64,000 nucleotides of DNA from Stratiolaelaps scimitus (lineage: Eukaryota; Arthropoda; Arachnida; Mesostigmata; Laelapidae): the NCBI GenBank assembly GCA_019614645.1, contig JABWDB010000035.1, positions 2,480,001 to 2,544,000 of the forward strand, in the 5' to 3' direction. Positions 51,690 to 64,000 of the stretch are shown piece by piece. Position numbers and translations under genes: made by a program. A model generated the notes under the pieces. The model ran no database searches. It was not told the origin of the DNA and saw only the letters and a program-made list of their open reading frames with translations. Positions within the stretch are counted from its first letter, which is position 1; each line of letters begins with the position of its first letter.

Positions 51690-52830
51690 TTTTTCAATTT
51701 CAATTTCAAACAAATGGTTATTGACGGAACTGCTATATACATGCTTAAGTTCTCGTAAAAATAATAGTTAAAAGAATTATTGCAACGTATATTTTATATA
51801 TAAAGGGTACACATTTTTGTACAATATGTAAACATTGGGTAAGATTGTACGAAACAAATATCCACAAAAATATCTACATCTGATTGATAAAAAAAATTTT
51901 CACTTCCGCTGCAAACTTTTTTGCTAAGGAGAGTGAACGAATCTCGCGAGAAAGAGAGCCCCAGACTGCCGGCAAGCGATAAGCGAGAGCATGGCGGCTA
52001 GATTCTTTAACGGCAAAAGATATCACAAACTCAGTTGGTCTGCGGGCCGTTCTTCGCACCACAATGGTAATTGGGAAAGTGATGTCGTTTGGACTACGTC
52101 CTTTCGACATCTTAAAGGCAAGAAGAGCTACGTGAAGTAAATACATAACGCTCAGCTTAGGCAATTCGTACCTCCTAAGAATGTCGGCGACGGAGTCGGA
52201 GCGACGTCTGCCCAAGATAGCCCGTAGTGCGTCATTCTGAACAACCTCTCCTCTCCGAAGAATCATGCTGTAGCCTCCTCCCCAGACAGAGATCCCGTAG
52301 CACAACAGAGGTAATAAAACTTTATAGAGGTGTAACAGGCCCTCCACAGGAATCCCATGCTCTCTCAGGCGACGCAAGTTGGCCACCACTGCGTAGCATT
52401 TGGGCATAAAGCTCCCTATATGGTCCTGCCAACGCATGTTTTTATGAAGTGTAAGGCCAAGGCACTTCGCAGACAATGACCAGTGCATCGTTTCACCGGC
52501 TACCTGTGTCGGCGATACCTGCACATTTCGTTGAGGCGGGCGAAAGAGAATGAGGTTGGTCTTGGTCGTATTGATTACCAGACCGAATCTTTCGAAGGTG
52601 TTGATAACCCCCTCCACCTTCTTTAGAGCCTCTTCGATGTCGAGTTGCAGCAATGAAGGCCGAATTCGAAACAGAAGCGAAGTGTCGTCTGCGTATGCAA
52701 TGGTCCTACAAAATTTCCCACCAGCTCGAAAAACAGTTGTTGCCTGGATCGCGCTCTAGTCCCCAGATCCTGTATTACCGTGAAGGGTGGTGCTGTTGAA
52801 CATCGCGAACAGTTCCACAATTATATGGCG
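51690..52830 (-). mobile_element. 5'-truncated LINE (non-LTR retrotransposon), reverse transcriptase C-terminal part
   Basis: The minus-strand frame ending at 51874 encodes the end of a reverse transcriptase and the thumb/connection region. The catalytic box reads IAYADDTSLL (about 52684-52700), followed by LVINTTKTNLILF, KCLGLTLHKNMRWQDHI and PLLCYGISVWGG. Upstream the frame is closed by TAG at 52756-52758, and no palm N-terminal part or endonuclease is present. The 3' UTR ends in an imperfect TTGAAA-rich tail near 51690. The CR1/L2/Jockey superfamily group fits, but I cannot assign the clade. Confidence 0.88.
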
Positions 52831-54838
52831 GTCTCACCTTGTCTGTTTGATTTCAAGTGTATATTTGGTAACAGCAGCTGATTGTCCCCGGGTTTGCCTC
52901 CACGTTGCCGTGTAATTGTTCAGCGGCTCCGACTACTCCGATTATGCTAGCATGATCTATGATTATATTTCAATTCGGTTCAAAATCTCCTTTATTACCC
53001 ATCTGAATAAAAACAAATTTTATGGGGGGCGGGACGGGACGAAGAATCGAAATCTATTTTCTACCTGTGGCTAGCCCCTAGACTAGAGATGATGGGAAGA
53101 TTTAAGCTGCAATTAAAACAACAAGTGCTCGAGTGGCAAAATGACTAATTTTCAACTTGACCTTTTTCATATACATAAACACGATCTGATGAGCCTTTGG
53201 CATCCCTTGCGCCACCATTGAGGCTGTGCGAACAACCAGATGCTATTTCAGCAACAGTAACCATTATATCTAGCCCAGAAATAGCTATACTTATAATATT
53301 CTTATATAGCTTTCATAATGGATATTTCTTAAATGCAACTATTATCCCTGTTGAAAATCATTGAGCGTTGCTGTTTACCGGACGAATTTCACGACAAGTC
53401 CAAATACTTATATATTAGAATAACACTAACTCTACTGACAGCATAATTGATAATATTTAACACGCATTGATATACGATATTCCACAGTTTTATGCTGTGT
53501 GAGAGCCCCGCTGACCGCCTGAATATTTACTAAAATTTCATATTCACGAGATACTCGAGTCACGATGAAATTCACAATAAAACAAACCTCTGCTTATCAG
53601 TTTTCTTTCTTGTTTATTCACCTCGTAGAGGTCCTATGATAAAAACGAAATGATAATAATAGAGTGAGAAGACAGGAGCAAGCTCGCCGTCATATGTTCG
53701 TTTGCTGTTGTGTGTATCGCAACATCGTCATAGGGCGAACGTGTCAGTTACCATGCTCTGTCCACACATCAGGATAACGATGTGAAACTAGCCTTATCAT
53801 CGTTCCATTTCAATATGTATCGTCTCTGTCTCTCTCATTCAATGAACTGTGTTAATAGTGAATGTCTTATTTATTGCCTGGGCCATCGTTTCGATTGTCA
53901 AGTCAAATAGGTGAAACAGATGAAGCTGCGATTGGTTGATGCATATATATATATATATATATATATATTCGAATATCGATCTTTATACAATATGTTGTTT
54001 ACCTATATCCCCGATTTCTTAGTTTTCATGTCGATCAATGGGCGAGGATGCGTTTTTTTTTCGTTGGCTAGATAAAAAATGGTTTTCTTTTCATCGTTTG
54101 TAGCTTGATTTCATCGTTATGAACATTTTCTAGAGCTCATGAGCCTGTTATAGCAACTCGTTACGTGGTGTCGTTATGGCTGCACATTTCTGGTAGTGTT
54201 TTCAATATACTTCGTCGGGATGAACAAAAAGTATGAATTCATCATTGCCATCGATATCATAGTGTACTTCATAGTTCATATTCATGGCACAGTGTCATCA
54301 ACCAGCTAGTCGCTCATTCGTCTTGCGTTGCTGGATGTACATACCAATACATATATATATATATATATTGGTTCACTTCTACATGTTTGCATTGTCTTAT
54401 TCTGATAGGATAAGCGCGGTCACCGACAAAAGAGCGTGCGATGTACAAGCTTATGATTTATGACCTTCTCGGCTTAAATGAAGCCTTGTTGTCGTTAACT
54501 ACTAATATGAAATACGCGCTACCCAGTAACTCATCAATTAACACAAAGTATATATATATATATCATGCTGCATATAAGTACTACTATGGCTAAACTATTT
54601 TCCGAGGCATTCGATACTGTGACGTTGAATGAATCAAACCAAGAGAGCTTACCTCTCCTGGAGAATAATTACAGTGCGTTGCAGTCCATGCAAAGCTTAT
54701 GAACAAAAGTCAAATTACCACGTCATTCTCTCCTCTCGACATGTGGACATTTCGCTGCTTATTGGTTGACAATTCAAAAGCGATCCTTAGTACAGTGTTC
54801 ACCACTCATTCAAAGGCACACAATGCGGTGAGTTCTTA
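52831..54838. other. Intergenic between the LINE and sdt
   Basis: AT-rich DNA with short TA runs (53942, 54352, 54550). No open frame of interest. Confidence 0.6.
53942..53968. repeat. (TA)n microsatellite
   Basis: TA run between the LINE and sdt. Confidence 0.95.
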
Positions 54839-54963
54839 TTTATTAATGTCATTGCATTCGTTGTTTTTGTTTCCGAGGCTGTTTGCCTTGAAAACTTGTA
54901 ACCTTATAGGATAACAGTTTGCAAAAATGCATATATCATGTTTGTACGACGTGTTTGGACTAA

Positions 54964-55004
54964 CATATATATATATCTATATATATATATATATATATAT
55001 ATAT
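54964..55004. repeat. (TA)n microsatellite in the sdt 3' UTR
   Basis: TA run with one C interruption, about 100 bp past the sdt stop and before the distal AATAAA. Confidence 0.95.
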
Positions 55005-55108
55005 TCTGCTGTATAATATAATCCCGGCATCCGACGATTTGATTTCATTCGGATTGAACGGTGAGCGAGATCTTGCCAAAGGCATTCACGGGAATGCTTG
55101 TGCTCGGA

Positions 55109-55114
55109 TTTATT
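55109..55114 (-). terminator. AATAAA overlapping the sdt stop codon
   Basis: The last codons read GAA TAA ATC, so a canonical hexamer overlaps the stop. A second minus-strand AATAAA is at 54839-54844, about 270 nt downstream and beyond a (TA)n tract, and is the more natural 3' end. Confidence 0.3.
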
Positions 55115-56767
55115 CAAGGTCCAGCCATTGCTTGGACACCCATTGGGGCTCCCGTTCGATAAATGCAATTTCCTTAAGCAGATCTCGATAAGCCCGCTCC
55201 TGTTCATGATTAATAATCACGCTGTCGAAATAACTGCCGTATCTGTAACGAGCAAACATAGTCGATACGATTATTGACAATCATATCATTTGCAAAAAAT
55301 GCAATCCTCTTCGTTCTTAACTTGATTTCATATTATTTGGTTGCATAGGCCCCGAGCAGTCCGTTATCAATTGTCTTTGCACTCGGGCAAGTATCAAGCA
55401 TATCAGGTGTCCCTTCATATCTGAAATGAAATCTGACATTTGCCCCGACGCTTTAAGCTCATATTCATTGGGCTCAGATTGATGACGTATGTGAAGTTTA
55501 ATCATATTTTGAACGAGATGAACGGAACGTGTATTTTACGAGGGCATTTTCGCCTTTTGATTCGTAAAAAGGCAACAACGCGTCGTAAACTCACAAAACC
55601 ATATGTAATATATACGTGTACAGGGAGAATGCCGTAAGTGGAAATGTGTCTCTGAAATTTCGTTGTGGAGATTTTTTATCCTCAAGATGCTTCTCGATTC
55701 GATTGCCCGGTCAGAATTTGATGCTGATAAAGTTAAGGCTATAATCGACTCCGACCGGCTCTTTGACGACAGGTGGAGATCGGCCGCAAACTCAACATGT
55801 TCTAATTAACTGTTGTGAGACATTTACGGTAGATTGGCGATGGTAAGCAAGCTTGCACCAGGACGATACTAGACCACATTACGTTTCTTTGATTATCTGG
55901 CAAAAATGATTGCGCCTTGGGCGGGATGACTCGATGCACTCAGCGCAAACCTGGGCTCTGCGCTTTCAAATTATTGCTTGCTCTGGGCGTTACAGGACAG
56001 TTTGAATAATCAAACCTTCAGTTCCCTGGATAAGCTCAAAAGTAACTTGGATTTCTTTGCCCATATATATTGTGGACTTCTATGAAAGACGGATATTAAA
56101 TTCGCGGAGAGATCGCAGAACGTCATTGACAAATAGAACATGCTGAGTTGATTAATTTTTTTTAATAAATATTCTGTGTCCAAAATTTTTCTCGATTTTC
56201 CCTACAAACTTATGCATTGGTCATTTCCTAAAACTGTCCCACACAGGGATCGGTCACCGATAGTCAAGTATACGTACGGACCTGCTAACTATATCATTTA
56301 TTATATGTCGTGAAGAAAAATTACAGTAGTCAATCATTGTTGTTGATTGACACCCACTGACACCTGGATTTTTTACTTATTCCCAAGTCATTGAGTTGAT
56401 TAAAATAGGCTCAGCAGAAGTAGATATTCCCATTTCGCTAGCAAATAGCAAATCGATTAATCGATAAATTATAACGCGTTCCGCTAATTCTCACCTGTCC
56501 TCGATATCGTGCGCTCTCTCAATGATCTCCTTGAGTTCTTCGGTTTTTACACTTGCTCCAACTTTAACCCTGTTTTGGCGTAGTTTTTCAAGGGACGGCG
56601 GTGCAATGAAAATCACGTAAGGCTTTAGATCTGACCGTTTCAGTATCTGCAAACAAACGAACGGAATGGCGTCGAACTTAACCCTGTGGTGGAGTGTCCA
56701 ACCTTTGTTTAAGGACCAAAACTGGAGTTGCAGTTAGGCGATCCAAGTATTGGCGCCCTCCATAACT

Positions 56768-56802
<35 letters not shown>

Positions 56803-59800
56803 ATAGTAAGTTCGTACAACTCCTAGTTAGCATGGAGAACTCACGGTGACTAGCACACATAAAATTGTAAGTGCAACTAAGAAGGCTGCTAGTTAAACAA
56901 ACGATTTCAGTGATTAGGTTATTGCATGTTGGATGAAACAGGCGGAGTCGCGGAACCGTTCCATATATATCCGTATAGTGATCAGTGACCCTTACCTTGA
57001 GTGACTCAGGATGCAGGTTCAGCACGCATATCTGCCCTGCGAGGACGACTGCTCGAATGGCTCGGATACTTGTTCCGTAATAGTTCCTCTCATACTCGCC
57101 ATGCTCAACAAAGCGTCCATTGAGGATGTCGTTCTCAAATTGAGCGCGGCTGATAAAATGATAGTCGGCGCCGTCTGTCTCGTTGTCCTTCCGGAGCCGG
57201 GACGTATCTGAAGACCGAAAATTCGGAGATGTTCATCGTAAGTGTCCCGTTTCCATACCAGTAGACATTATGTTACACACTGAGATCTATGTATAGCTGT
57301 TGTATTGCACGTTACCGTATGATACTGTAGCTCGCCACATAAGGAGCAAAGGTAATGTGCAGACACAGGACTGCGATGAGCGAAACAGAGAGAAGGCAAC
57401 TCACGGGGTGTGGCAGCTGCAAACCTTGACGTGTCCTCCATTAGTCGTTGGCGTAGCTCGTGTTTGCCGATATTACTGGGCCCAATGAGCACGATGGGTC
57501 TCTTACAGTTCGCCCGCGGATAGTATAGTCCCACCTCCTCATAGAGAACCGGCTCTTCGGGGTCGGGATGTGTCGCCGCGTTGTACATTTTGCCCTTCGA
57601 GTTTTTTCGAGAGGCCTTGTTGAGACTGGCCGAGCTGGTCTTTTTCGCCGTGGTGGGTGTGCAGAGAAACCGGTGCTTACGTTGACTTGCTCTCTCGTCG
57701 CCTACATGACCCATCAATTGTTGTCGGATGGCTTCCCGACGCAACTGGAAACTCTTGGATGGGATTAATCCTGCGAGGGTTGTCTCATCCTCCCCGTCTC
57801 TATACGCTTGCCACCAGTTGGGATCATCCATATTGATGACGTGAAGAATATCGCCCTTCTTAAAGCCAATACCCAGCTCGCGACAGGGAATATACATATC
57901 ATCCTCAGGATCATAGTCGAAATGGGCCTAGATAAATAGGTGAACGGAGTCACAAAACATTATTAGAGTCGTGTGTTAGACTTTTGTTCGCGGCTGCCCC
58001 ATTGCACATTACGTTCAAAGCTACACCTCTCGGAGGCCAACCAAGGCAGAATATTAACCTGTGACATAGGGCATACCCCACTACCGGTCTATTCAGCCAA
58101 GCCATATCCCTGTATACTCATAAAGTAGTGCCGACGTAGCCGTCTTGGCCCTTACGTATATATAAGATATATATGTCAGAGTACATAATAGATATTATGT
58201 ATTAGCATAAAAGAAGATGGGTTAAGGCAGACAGCTTTGAACGGGGCGGTAGCAGAGTTCCTAAAAACCCGATTGAACAACAACAGAACCAATAACTCCT
58301 CTTTCTGACCTTGATATGCATCACAGGCTGTTGACTGGACGAATTTTCCTGTGGATTGAACTGGGCGTGATGATTCGGAGCCGCGTAACGATCGCTAGGA
58401 ATGACGAGAAAGCTTAGCTGACCGGTCATGCGGGCCAGCTCATCGCTGACCTGACCGACAGTTTTGCCGCGCATCTCGATGCCGTTGACGGCGATAATTT
58501 CGTCGCCCTCGTGAAGAAGGCCAGACTTCTCAGCAGCGCCACCTTTGATGATGCGGCCGACGATAATCGACTCGCCCTCGTTGCGAACGGTCGCGCCGAG
58601 CGGGTCGTCTGTTTTGTCGATGTGAATAACGTGGGCATTTTCGGTATCGTCAATCAGCACCGCGAGCTCAGGGGGCGGCTCGATGATCCGACGTTGAGGA
58701 GCGCAGGCGGACACATTGGGTGTCGTATTTGCCGAAGGTGCAACGGGATGTCGCGAAGGTGTTGAGTGCTGAAGGGGACCGAGAGACAAGAAGCGAATTG
58801 TCTATATTATTGTGATATTTTCAAAGGTTGTCAATGAATCAAAATGCGAATGAAATGCGAACGAGACGAATTGCTTTTAGTTGCAATCCCTCGGAGGAGA
58901 AGGATTAAATAGAAACCTATAGATATAAATCTCTATCATACCGCCAACTGAGTTGCAGACCTACAACAATCCCGCCATTTGACACTATGCTCTAGTTGAA
59001 GTTTACATTGGTTAACAGTTCACATTACAGTCGAAATCGAAGGCGAACAATGGCTGCTAATACAATAGCGCCGCTTTCAAGCGAGTATATAACATCTCTC
59101 TATACACCCCCCCCCCCCCCCCCACCGAGTTGAGTACACAGGAGGTACGAACCAACGCACTCACCATTGGTGCTTGAATAACGGGTGTGGGGTAGACCAA
59201 TGGAGGATTTTTCGGTGCGCCGAAAATCTTCGAAACACGGTCATGGCAGTCCATTAGCTGGCTCATGTTAATCTCTCCGAGGATGCTGAGCAACTCCTCT
59301 CCTTCGGCTGTATCCCTGATGCTGCTTTCGGCTATTTCCGCACACAGGGCCTGCGCGTCAGAGCGAACAGGGGCGGGCGGTGGGGCTTGCGAGCACAGAA
59401 TCTGCTTGATGATATTCGTCACTGCTAGACAATCCTGGAACTCGGCCGTGTCAAGGAGCTTCATCACTTTTTCGACGTCGACACCGTCCTCGAATGATCC
59501 ATCCTTGCCCACGTAGTCGATGACGCGACCCAGCGCCGTCTGTAATGCTCGCACATCGTACAGTTTCGTGACGTCGACGGTGGGCTGGGACTCGATGATG
59601 ACCATCGGGGCCACAGGGGCGACCGGAACGTTTGCTGGTGGCAGAGGAAAAACTGGAGGAGGAGTTGGTCCCAGCTCGGGCTCGAAGGCGTCGTTCACGA
59701 CACCTCTCGATTGCAGTGGCGCCGGGGTCTTCTCGAGCTCGCGCAGCTTTTTCGACTGTCGTATTGACGAACGAAGAAACATCTCCATCTGTTGCTCTTG

Positions 59801-61833
59801 GGGCGTTTGGGCCAAACCCTGAAGTCCTGATGAAGACTGCCCGTTTGGTCTGAGTGAGCGACATTTCGTGTCTGCTTTGGGTGCTACCTCGGTGTTCCGC
59901 GATAGAGTGTCGTTCGAAGGCTTCATGGGCGGATATCTAAGAGCAGAGATTGAAGGGTATTAGTTCAACTTCAGTGTACGTCATGAAGACAGGTAAATTT
60001 TCATTACGGAGAGGCAGGCACGTTGGTAGCACTGCCGTTCGAATCGACTCATATAATTACACCGTTGAAGCAGTCCTCTCGGATTACGATATCAAAGGAA
60101 TACCAACCTTGGTGCTTGTTTGGCCATGGGAACAAATGCGTCCGGTACATCAACGGCCATCTCTCGGTGAGCGCCTGAGCTAAGCTCGAGAGTTGGCCTC
60201 GGGACCGAAGGCAGGCTCAATGGGACCAGCTGGGATCCCAAGGGAATCTCTGGGGCCACCGTATTCAATGGGGACTGAGGTGGCGAAGACAGACTCTTGG
60301 TGAGTGGCGATCGAGGTGGTCCCTGTGCTTCAAGGGTATCCTGTAGATTTTTGTAAAGTGGCGATTGGGGAGTTTCGACCCTGTTCAGCACAGGCCGATT
60401 TAGTAGTTTCTCCGAGGTGCGACGCGGCGACGGGATCGGTATTGCCAGCGGTGGAGGAACTGTAACCGAAGCGATTTTTCCATGTTACTGGATACATTTG
60501 TTAAGAGCCATATTAGGTGCATTTACACACAGCTATACATTACATATATTTCGTTTGGAACAAACTTGTTAATTATATATGAGCATTATCTATAAGTAAT
60601 ATCCATATTATTTCGCTTGAAACGCAGACCGACAAGCAAGGAGTAATTAAATCAATCGAATTACGTCCTGCCAATTGACGCGGCATCAGAGAACATGAAA
60701 AGACAGACGAGATAGCATTGCTTCGTGTTAATCACCTGGTTTGGCTCCGTTCGTCGCTAGACTACTGGATCCCACTATGGATAGTGAACCGCTCAGAGCT
60801 GGACCTTGCTCTGGAATAGTCTTGTGGGCAGGTCCTGGCGGTGTCAGAGGCGCCAGTGGAGGAACCGCGCAGTTGTCGTCGATACTATGTTGAATATTGT
60901 GCTGAACCTGGGCGGGACCGCTTGAACCGCTCGGATCTGTTGCGAAGTGCAGCGATGACGCTCGAGGAATATGCGCCGGGTTACCCTGATTTGGCGCTAC
61001 GGATATCGGCGGATCGTCCGATGCGAAGCCCAGCGGTGGAGGTGCGTCGACCACGCTCGGCAGGACATCTTCGAAGGCCTAGTAATAGGACGAACCGAGC
61101 CAAAAAGTTCCTGTTAATTCCCCTGACCGAATGGCGGAATCATTCACAGCTCTATGTAGTAGATCGAACGATATGTACTGCATCGACCACTATATCTTAA
61201 CTATTATATATTATTAATCAGTTAATTATTATTATTATTAATAATAATAATAATTATTATTATTCGATGGTGAATAGAGAACTCTGAGACAAATCAAATA
61301 CTATTAAGGTTCGCGTTCACAAGTGCTCAAGGTTCTTGCAAGAAGCTCTATGTCGCTTTTATCAAAGTAATCTACCGTAGCTAAATTTGACATTATATAT
61401 TTATTTATTATGTATTCTAAGTTGCACACTATATGTTGCTAATGTTCCTCGGGCATATCGAACAAACAGTGACTATCATACACGATGATCTGTCACGGCG
61501 CTCCCAGAAGTTTGAATTACGAGCTAGCACATTCAAGATTCGCCAGGCTCGCTCGATGTTGACTGATACCTATCGGCGTTTGTCTAATGTGGCGGCCGTA
61601 GTCATGTTGGCGGCCTATTGATAGGCTCTCCCTTCCACAGTTTCCGTGTCACCTTCTATGGCTATAATCCATAGTATTCAACCCAACAACATCGGGAGCA
61701 GCGACGACAATCCAGCTCCGTCAGCGGCGTCTAGGCCAAGACTACCGACACAGCGTCACAGCACTGCCGCACTCGAGAAGATCTTGCAACAACAGCCACT
61801 GGCCGGCTGATTAATTGACTTACCAGAAGTCAT
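55110..61833 (-). CDS. sdt: Stardust / PALS1 (MPP5) membrane-associated guanylate kinase scaffold, nine exons
   Basis: Stardust binds Crumbs, PATJ, Lin-7 and Par-6 at the apical membrane of epithelia. The exons are 61833-61824, 61068-60736, 60459-60108, 59936-59165, 58768-58310, 57927-57405, 57207-56996, 56646-56495 and 55242-55110 (stop TAA). They sum to 2946 nt, or 981 aa. In order: a Pro/Ser-rich N-terminus; residues 212-223 (HREMAVDVPDAF), matching the conserved Par6-binding element of PALS1 (human HREMAVDCPGD); L27N about 358-413; L27C about 424-471; PDZ about 535-613 (DPLGATVRNE, KGGAAEKSGLLHEGDE); SH3 about 643-708 (AHFDYDPEDD, DPNWWQAYRDG); a basic HOOK linker; guanylate kinase domain 784-981 ending EPQWVSKQWLDLE. 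The P-loop is degenerate (GPSNIGKHE), as in other PALS1 proteins. All junctions are GT/AG and in phase. The first exon holds only ten coding bases before a gtaagt donor, so the N-terminus is less certain than the rest. Confidence 0.95.
56766..56802. repeat. (TA)n microsatellite in an sdt intron
   Basis: TA run with one A insertion, between the two middle guanylate-kinase exons. Confidence 0.95.
59107..59123. repeat. Run of 17 C (G on the sdt sense strand) in an sdt intron
   Basis: A homopolymer about 40 nt downstream of the donor of the exon encoding both L27 domains. It becomes a G-run in the pre-mRNA. Confidence 0.9.
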
Positions 61834-62345
61834 AAGCACGCTGACACACACACGCACACCACGCCTAGACGCCCCTAAACATACGCACGCCGCACTTAAA
61901 CAGCGAGAGCGAGCCAGGGAGCACTGCAGCAAGCAGAATAAGTCGTTGGTCGGAGTGTTAAGCTGACACCGGGTGTCCGCATACTGTCGCTGCGAACTGT
62001 TGACTCGTCGATCTCACGTAGAAATCATAGTATAATAGTAATAGTAATAATATACCAATGATAAGCAGTCGCCGGTGACTGCTGCTGGCCGTGGCTGCCT
62101 CACGTGGTATTCAATGATGATGTTGTCTCTCTTATAATAGTTTATGGCCGCGTCGTTGTTGCTGTTATTGTTGTATTGCTAACGGTGTCCAACTAACTGA
62201 GAAGCGACAGGCTGTCAGTCGGATAGCTATGATCGCTAGTCAATGATAACCAATTCTAAGCTAATTCTACTCGCATCCACTACAAAGGTGTGCAGACTGA
62301 CAGCAAGATACGAACCGCACCAGCAGCAGCAACACTTGTACTTAC

Positions 62346-62510
62346 GAGGCGACTGGACCACAGGCGAAGGGATAGCAGCAGCAGCAGCACCTTCAAATAT
62401 ATTCTCCATCTATAATACTGCCGTGTGTGGTGACGATATCTGTATTTGTTTGTGTGGTTGAGAGTGTGGATGAGTGTCTGTCTGCCCTTAGATCGATCCT
62501 TGCCCAATGA
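62346..62510 (-). other. Possible alternative non-coding first exon of sdt
   Basis: The minus strand has a strong donor, CGCCTC|GTAAGTA, with the exon ending at 62346, about 500 nt upstream of the modelled first exon. No in-frame ATG is seen before it, so it would be 5' UTR. The upper boundary is arbitrary. Multiple promoters are known for stardust genes in flies; here the evidence is the splice site alone. Confidence 0.25.
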
Positions 62511-62587
62511 GACAAACGCCTCGTAAGCCTATAAGCAGTTCACACACTACCACAGACACTAAATACCGCTACATATACATATGACCA

Positions 62588-62623
<36 letters not shown>

Positions 62624-63390
62624 GACCATTCACAGATGCATAAATATGACAGCACATCGAACTTATAACTCCAAATTTATTATCACCTTTGTCAGGTTGT
62701 TTCTTAAAAATATGGTCAACCAGCAGCGAGATGATTAACTGAAGAGATTAATTAGAAAGAGAGAGAGAGACAGGCTAGCAGCGTTAGTATAACGCCTGAT
62801 GCCGCATGGCATAGCGTGCATGCCACGGAGGCAATCTCTCTATCTCGAACAAATTCGACGTCGTTAGCATGGATAACAGCATCACTGGCGTTCGTATTTT
62901 AATACTGCCGACCATTGTTCACTGCACTATATATCGGTGATGTGCTCCATAAACGATCGGCCGCTTGGTAGGCAACATTATCCCTAGGTATATCAAGCTG
63001 ATGATGTACTTTACGGGTTTGTGCCGACTACGTGAAGCGCGTCGTATGCAGCCAGCAAATTCCATAGTCTCTCCGTCCTGTTTAAATTAATCCAACCTCT
63101 TGTACATATGCTGACAGCGTGGCGAGTGCCGTCTGAACATTAAACCGAGTCCTTTGGAAAATTACGAAGTGGTCAGCATACGACAACAATTTCAAGTGGC
63201 CAACCATCTTTTGAGCGTGAGATAGCGCGAGTTGTTACAGTGATAGGTTGAGATTACCACCTTGCGCCATTCCGGTGATTTGAGCGAACAGATCCTGTCG
63301 GGTCGCCCCACTCTCGATGCTCACCTGAGTTCTTCTTCTCTAGTATTACGCTTGGGTCGGAAATCATCAGTGTTCATTGGTACTCCTCAC

Positions 63391-63394
<4 letters not shown>

Positions 63395-63447
<53 letters not shown>
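63395..63447. repeat. (TA)n microsatellite
   Basis: About 26 TA units near the right end of the window. Confidence 0.97.
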
Positions 63448-63451
<4 letters not shown>

Positions 63452-64000
63452 CTATTGAGTTGTGTGACTCGTGCACCATATACGAGAGTCATAGGTAGGT
63501 GTTTTCAGACGTGCCGCTTAGCTCTCTGATGAGTGTAGCGATGTACTGTGGGCTGAGTCACACTATGGCTAGATTGGCCATCTTCTTGACAACCTGCGTT
63601 ACCATCCGCTCATGGAGTGACACTTGACCCGAAAATAATTGATAACTAGTACTGCTGTTGATTTGTGAAACGATTATTCTTGACAGAAACGAACGTCGCT
63701 AGAAACCCGCACGGGTACGGCGACCAGCAGACTATTCTGCAACATACTTCAATATTTATACTATTACTACTGCCTCGCCCGACTAACGGATCACATTCTC
63801 CAACAGATATGGTGCTCTCCTTTTTTGTTTTTGAAGCATCGTAGAACGGGATAACCAAACGATAAATGGCATTATCACATCGCGAAGCATCGCGAATATT
63901 GTATAGAAGCGCGTCGAGGTTTGTCAGCTGTACGGCTTGTTTCCACGTGTGGACGCATATACACACAGACTGGGATAAATAAATAAATAATAAATAAATG

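Larger units (their letters stand above)
61834..64000. other. sdt 5' UTR and upstream DNA
   Basis: The first ~150 bp are probable 5' UTR and include a four-codon upstream ORF (ATGTTTAGG, ending TAG) in another frame. Beyond it lie a possible alternative first exon, a GA repeat at 62591 and a TA repeat at 63395. No other gene is seen. Confidence 0.4.

Noticed and set aside
52280..52510. Full-length autonomous LINE
   Set aside because: Only the reverse transcriptase C-terminal part is present; the frame is closed upstream by TAG and a frameshift.
62280..62507. Alternative coding start of sdt with a hydrophobic leader
   Set aside because: The frame has no ATG (it opens at TTG), so a signal-anchor isoform is unsupported; only a non-coding exon is possible.

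Overview
This is a eukaryotic nuclear window, most likely from an arthropod. Genes are split by short introns with GT/AG ends, intergenic space is long, and (TA)n microsatellites are frequent. A Tc1 element, non-LTR retrotransposon pieces and small hairpins are scattered through it. The three identifiable proteins look like arthropod proteins. A parasitiform mite would fit the style, but that is inference and no sequence here proves it. All identified genes lie on the minus strand.

Layout. 1-22 kb: no gene I can identify; GC-rich patches alternate with AT-rich DNA, and long ORFs in the patches lack recognisable domains. 22.16-23.59 kb: a complete but dead Tc1-like transposon with 234-bp inverted repeats. 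24.5-27.0 kb: a complete four-exon arginase gene (347 aa). 27-46.5 kb: a gene-poor stretch with microsatellites, a 98-bp AT palindrome, a truncated retroposon with target-site duplication and a tRNA-like repeat. 46.7-51.2 kb: a four-exon gene for the mitochondrial HMG-box factor TFAM (245 aa with presequence), followed in the same frame, directly after its TAA stop, by a 658-codon open frame. 51.6-52.8 kb: a 5'-truncated LINE. 55.1-61.8 kb: a nine-exon stardust/PALS1 polarity scaffold (981 aa). 62-64 kb: upstream DNA with microsatellites.

Exon joins were built by hand from splice sites, reading phase and family homology. Each of the three models sums to a multiple of three and reads through without internal stops. 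The genes are not functionally linked: arginase is urea/ornithine metabolism, TFAM packages and transcribes mtDNA, and stardust organises the apical Crumbs complex.

The most unusual feature is the TFAM locus. A very long open frame (46667-48643) continues in frame after the TFAM stop codon with no ATG at its beginning. It could be a stop-codon readthrough extension, an alternatively spliced exon, a second cistron or a polymorphic stop.
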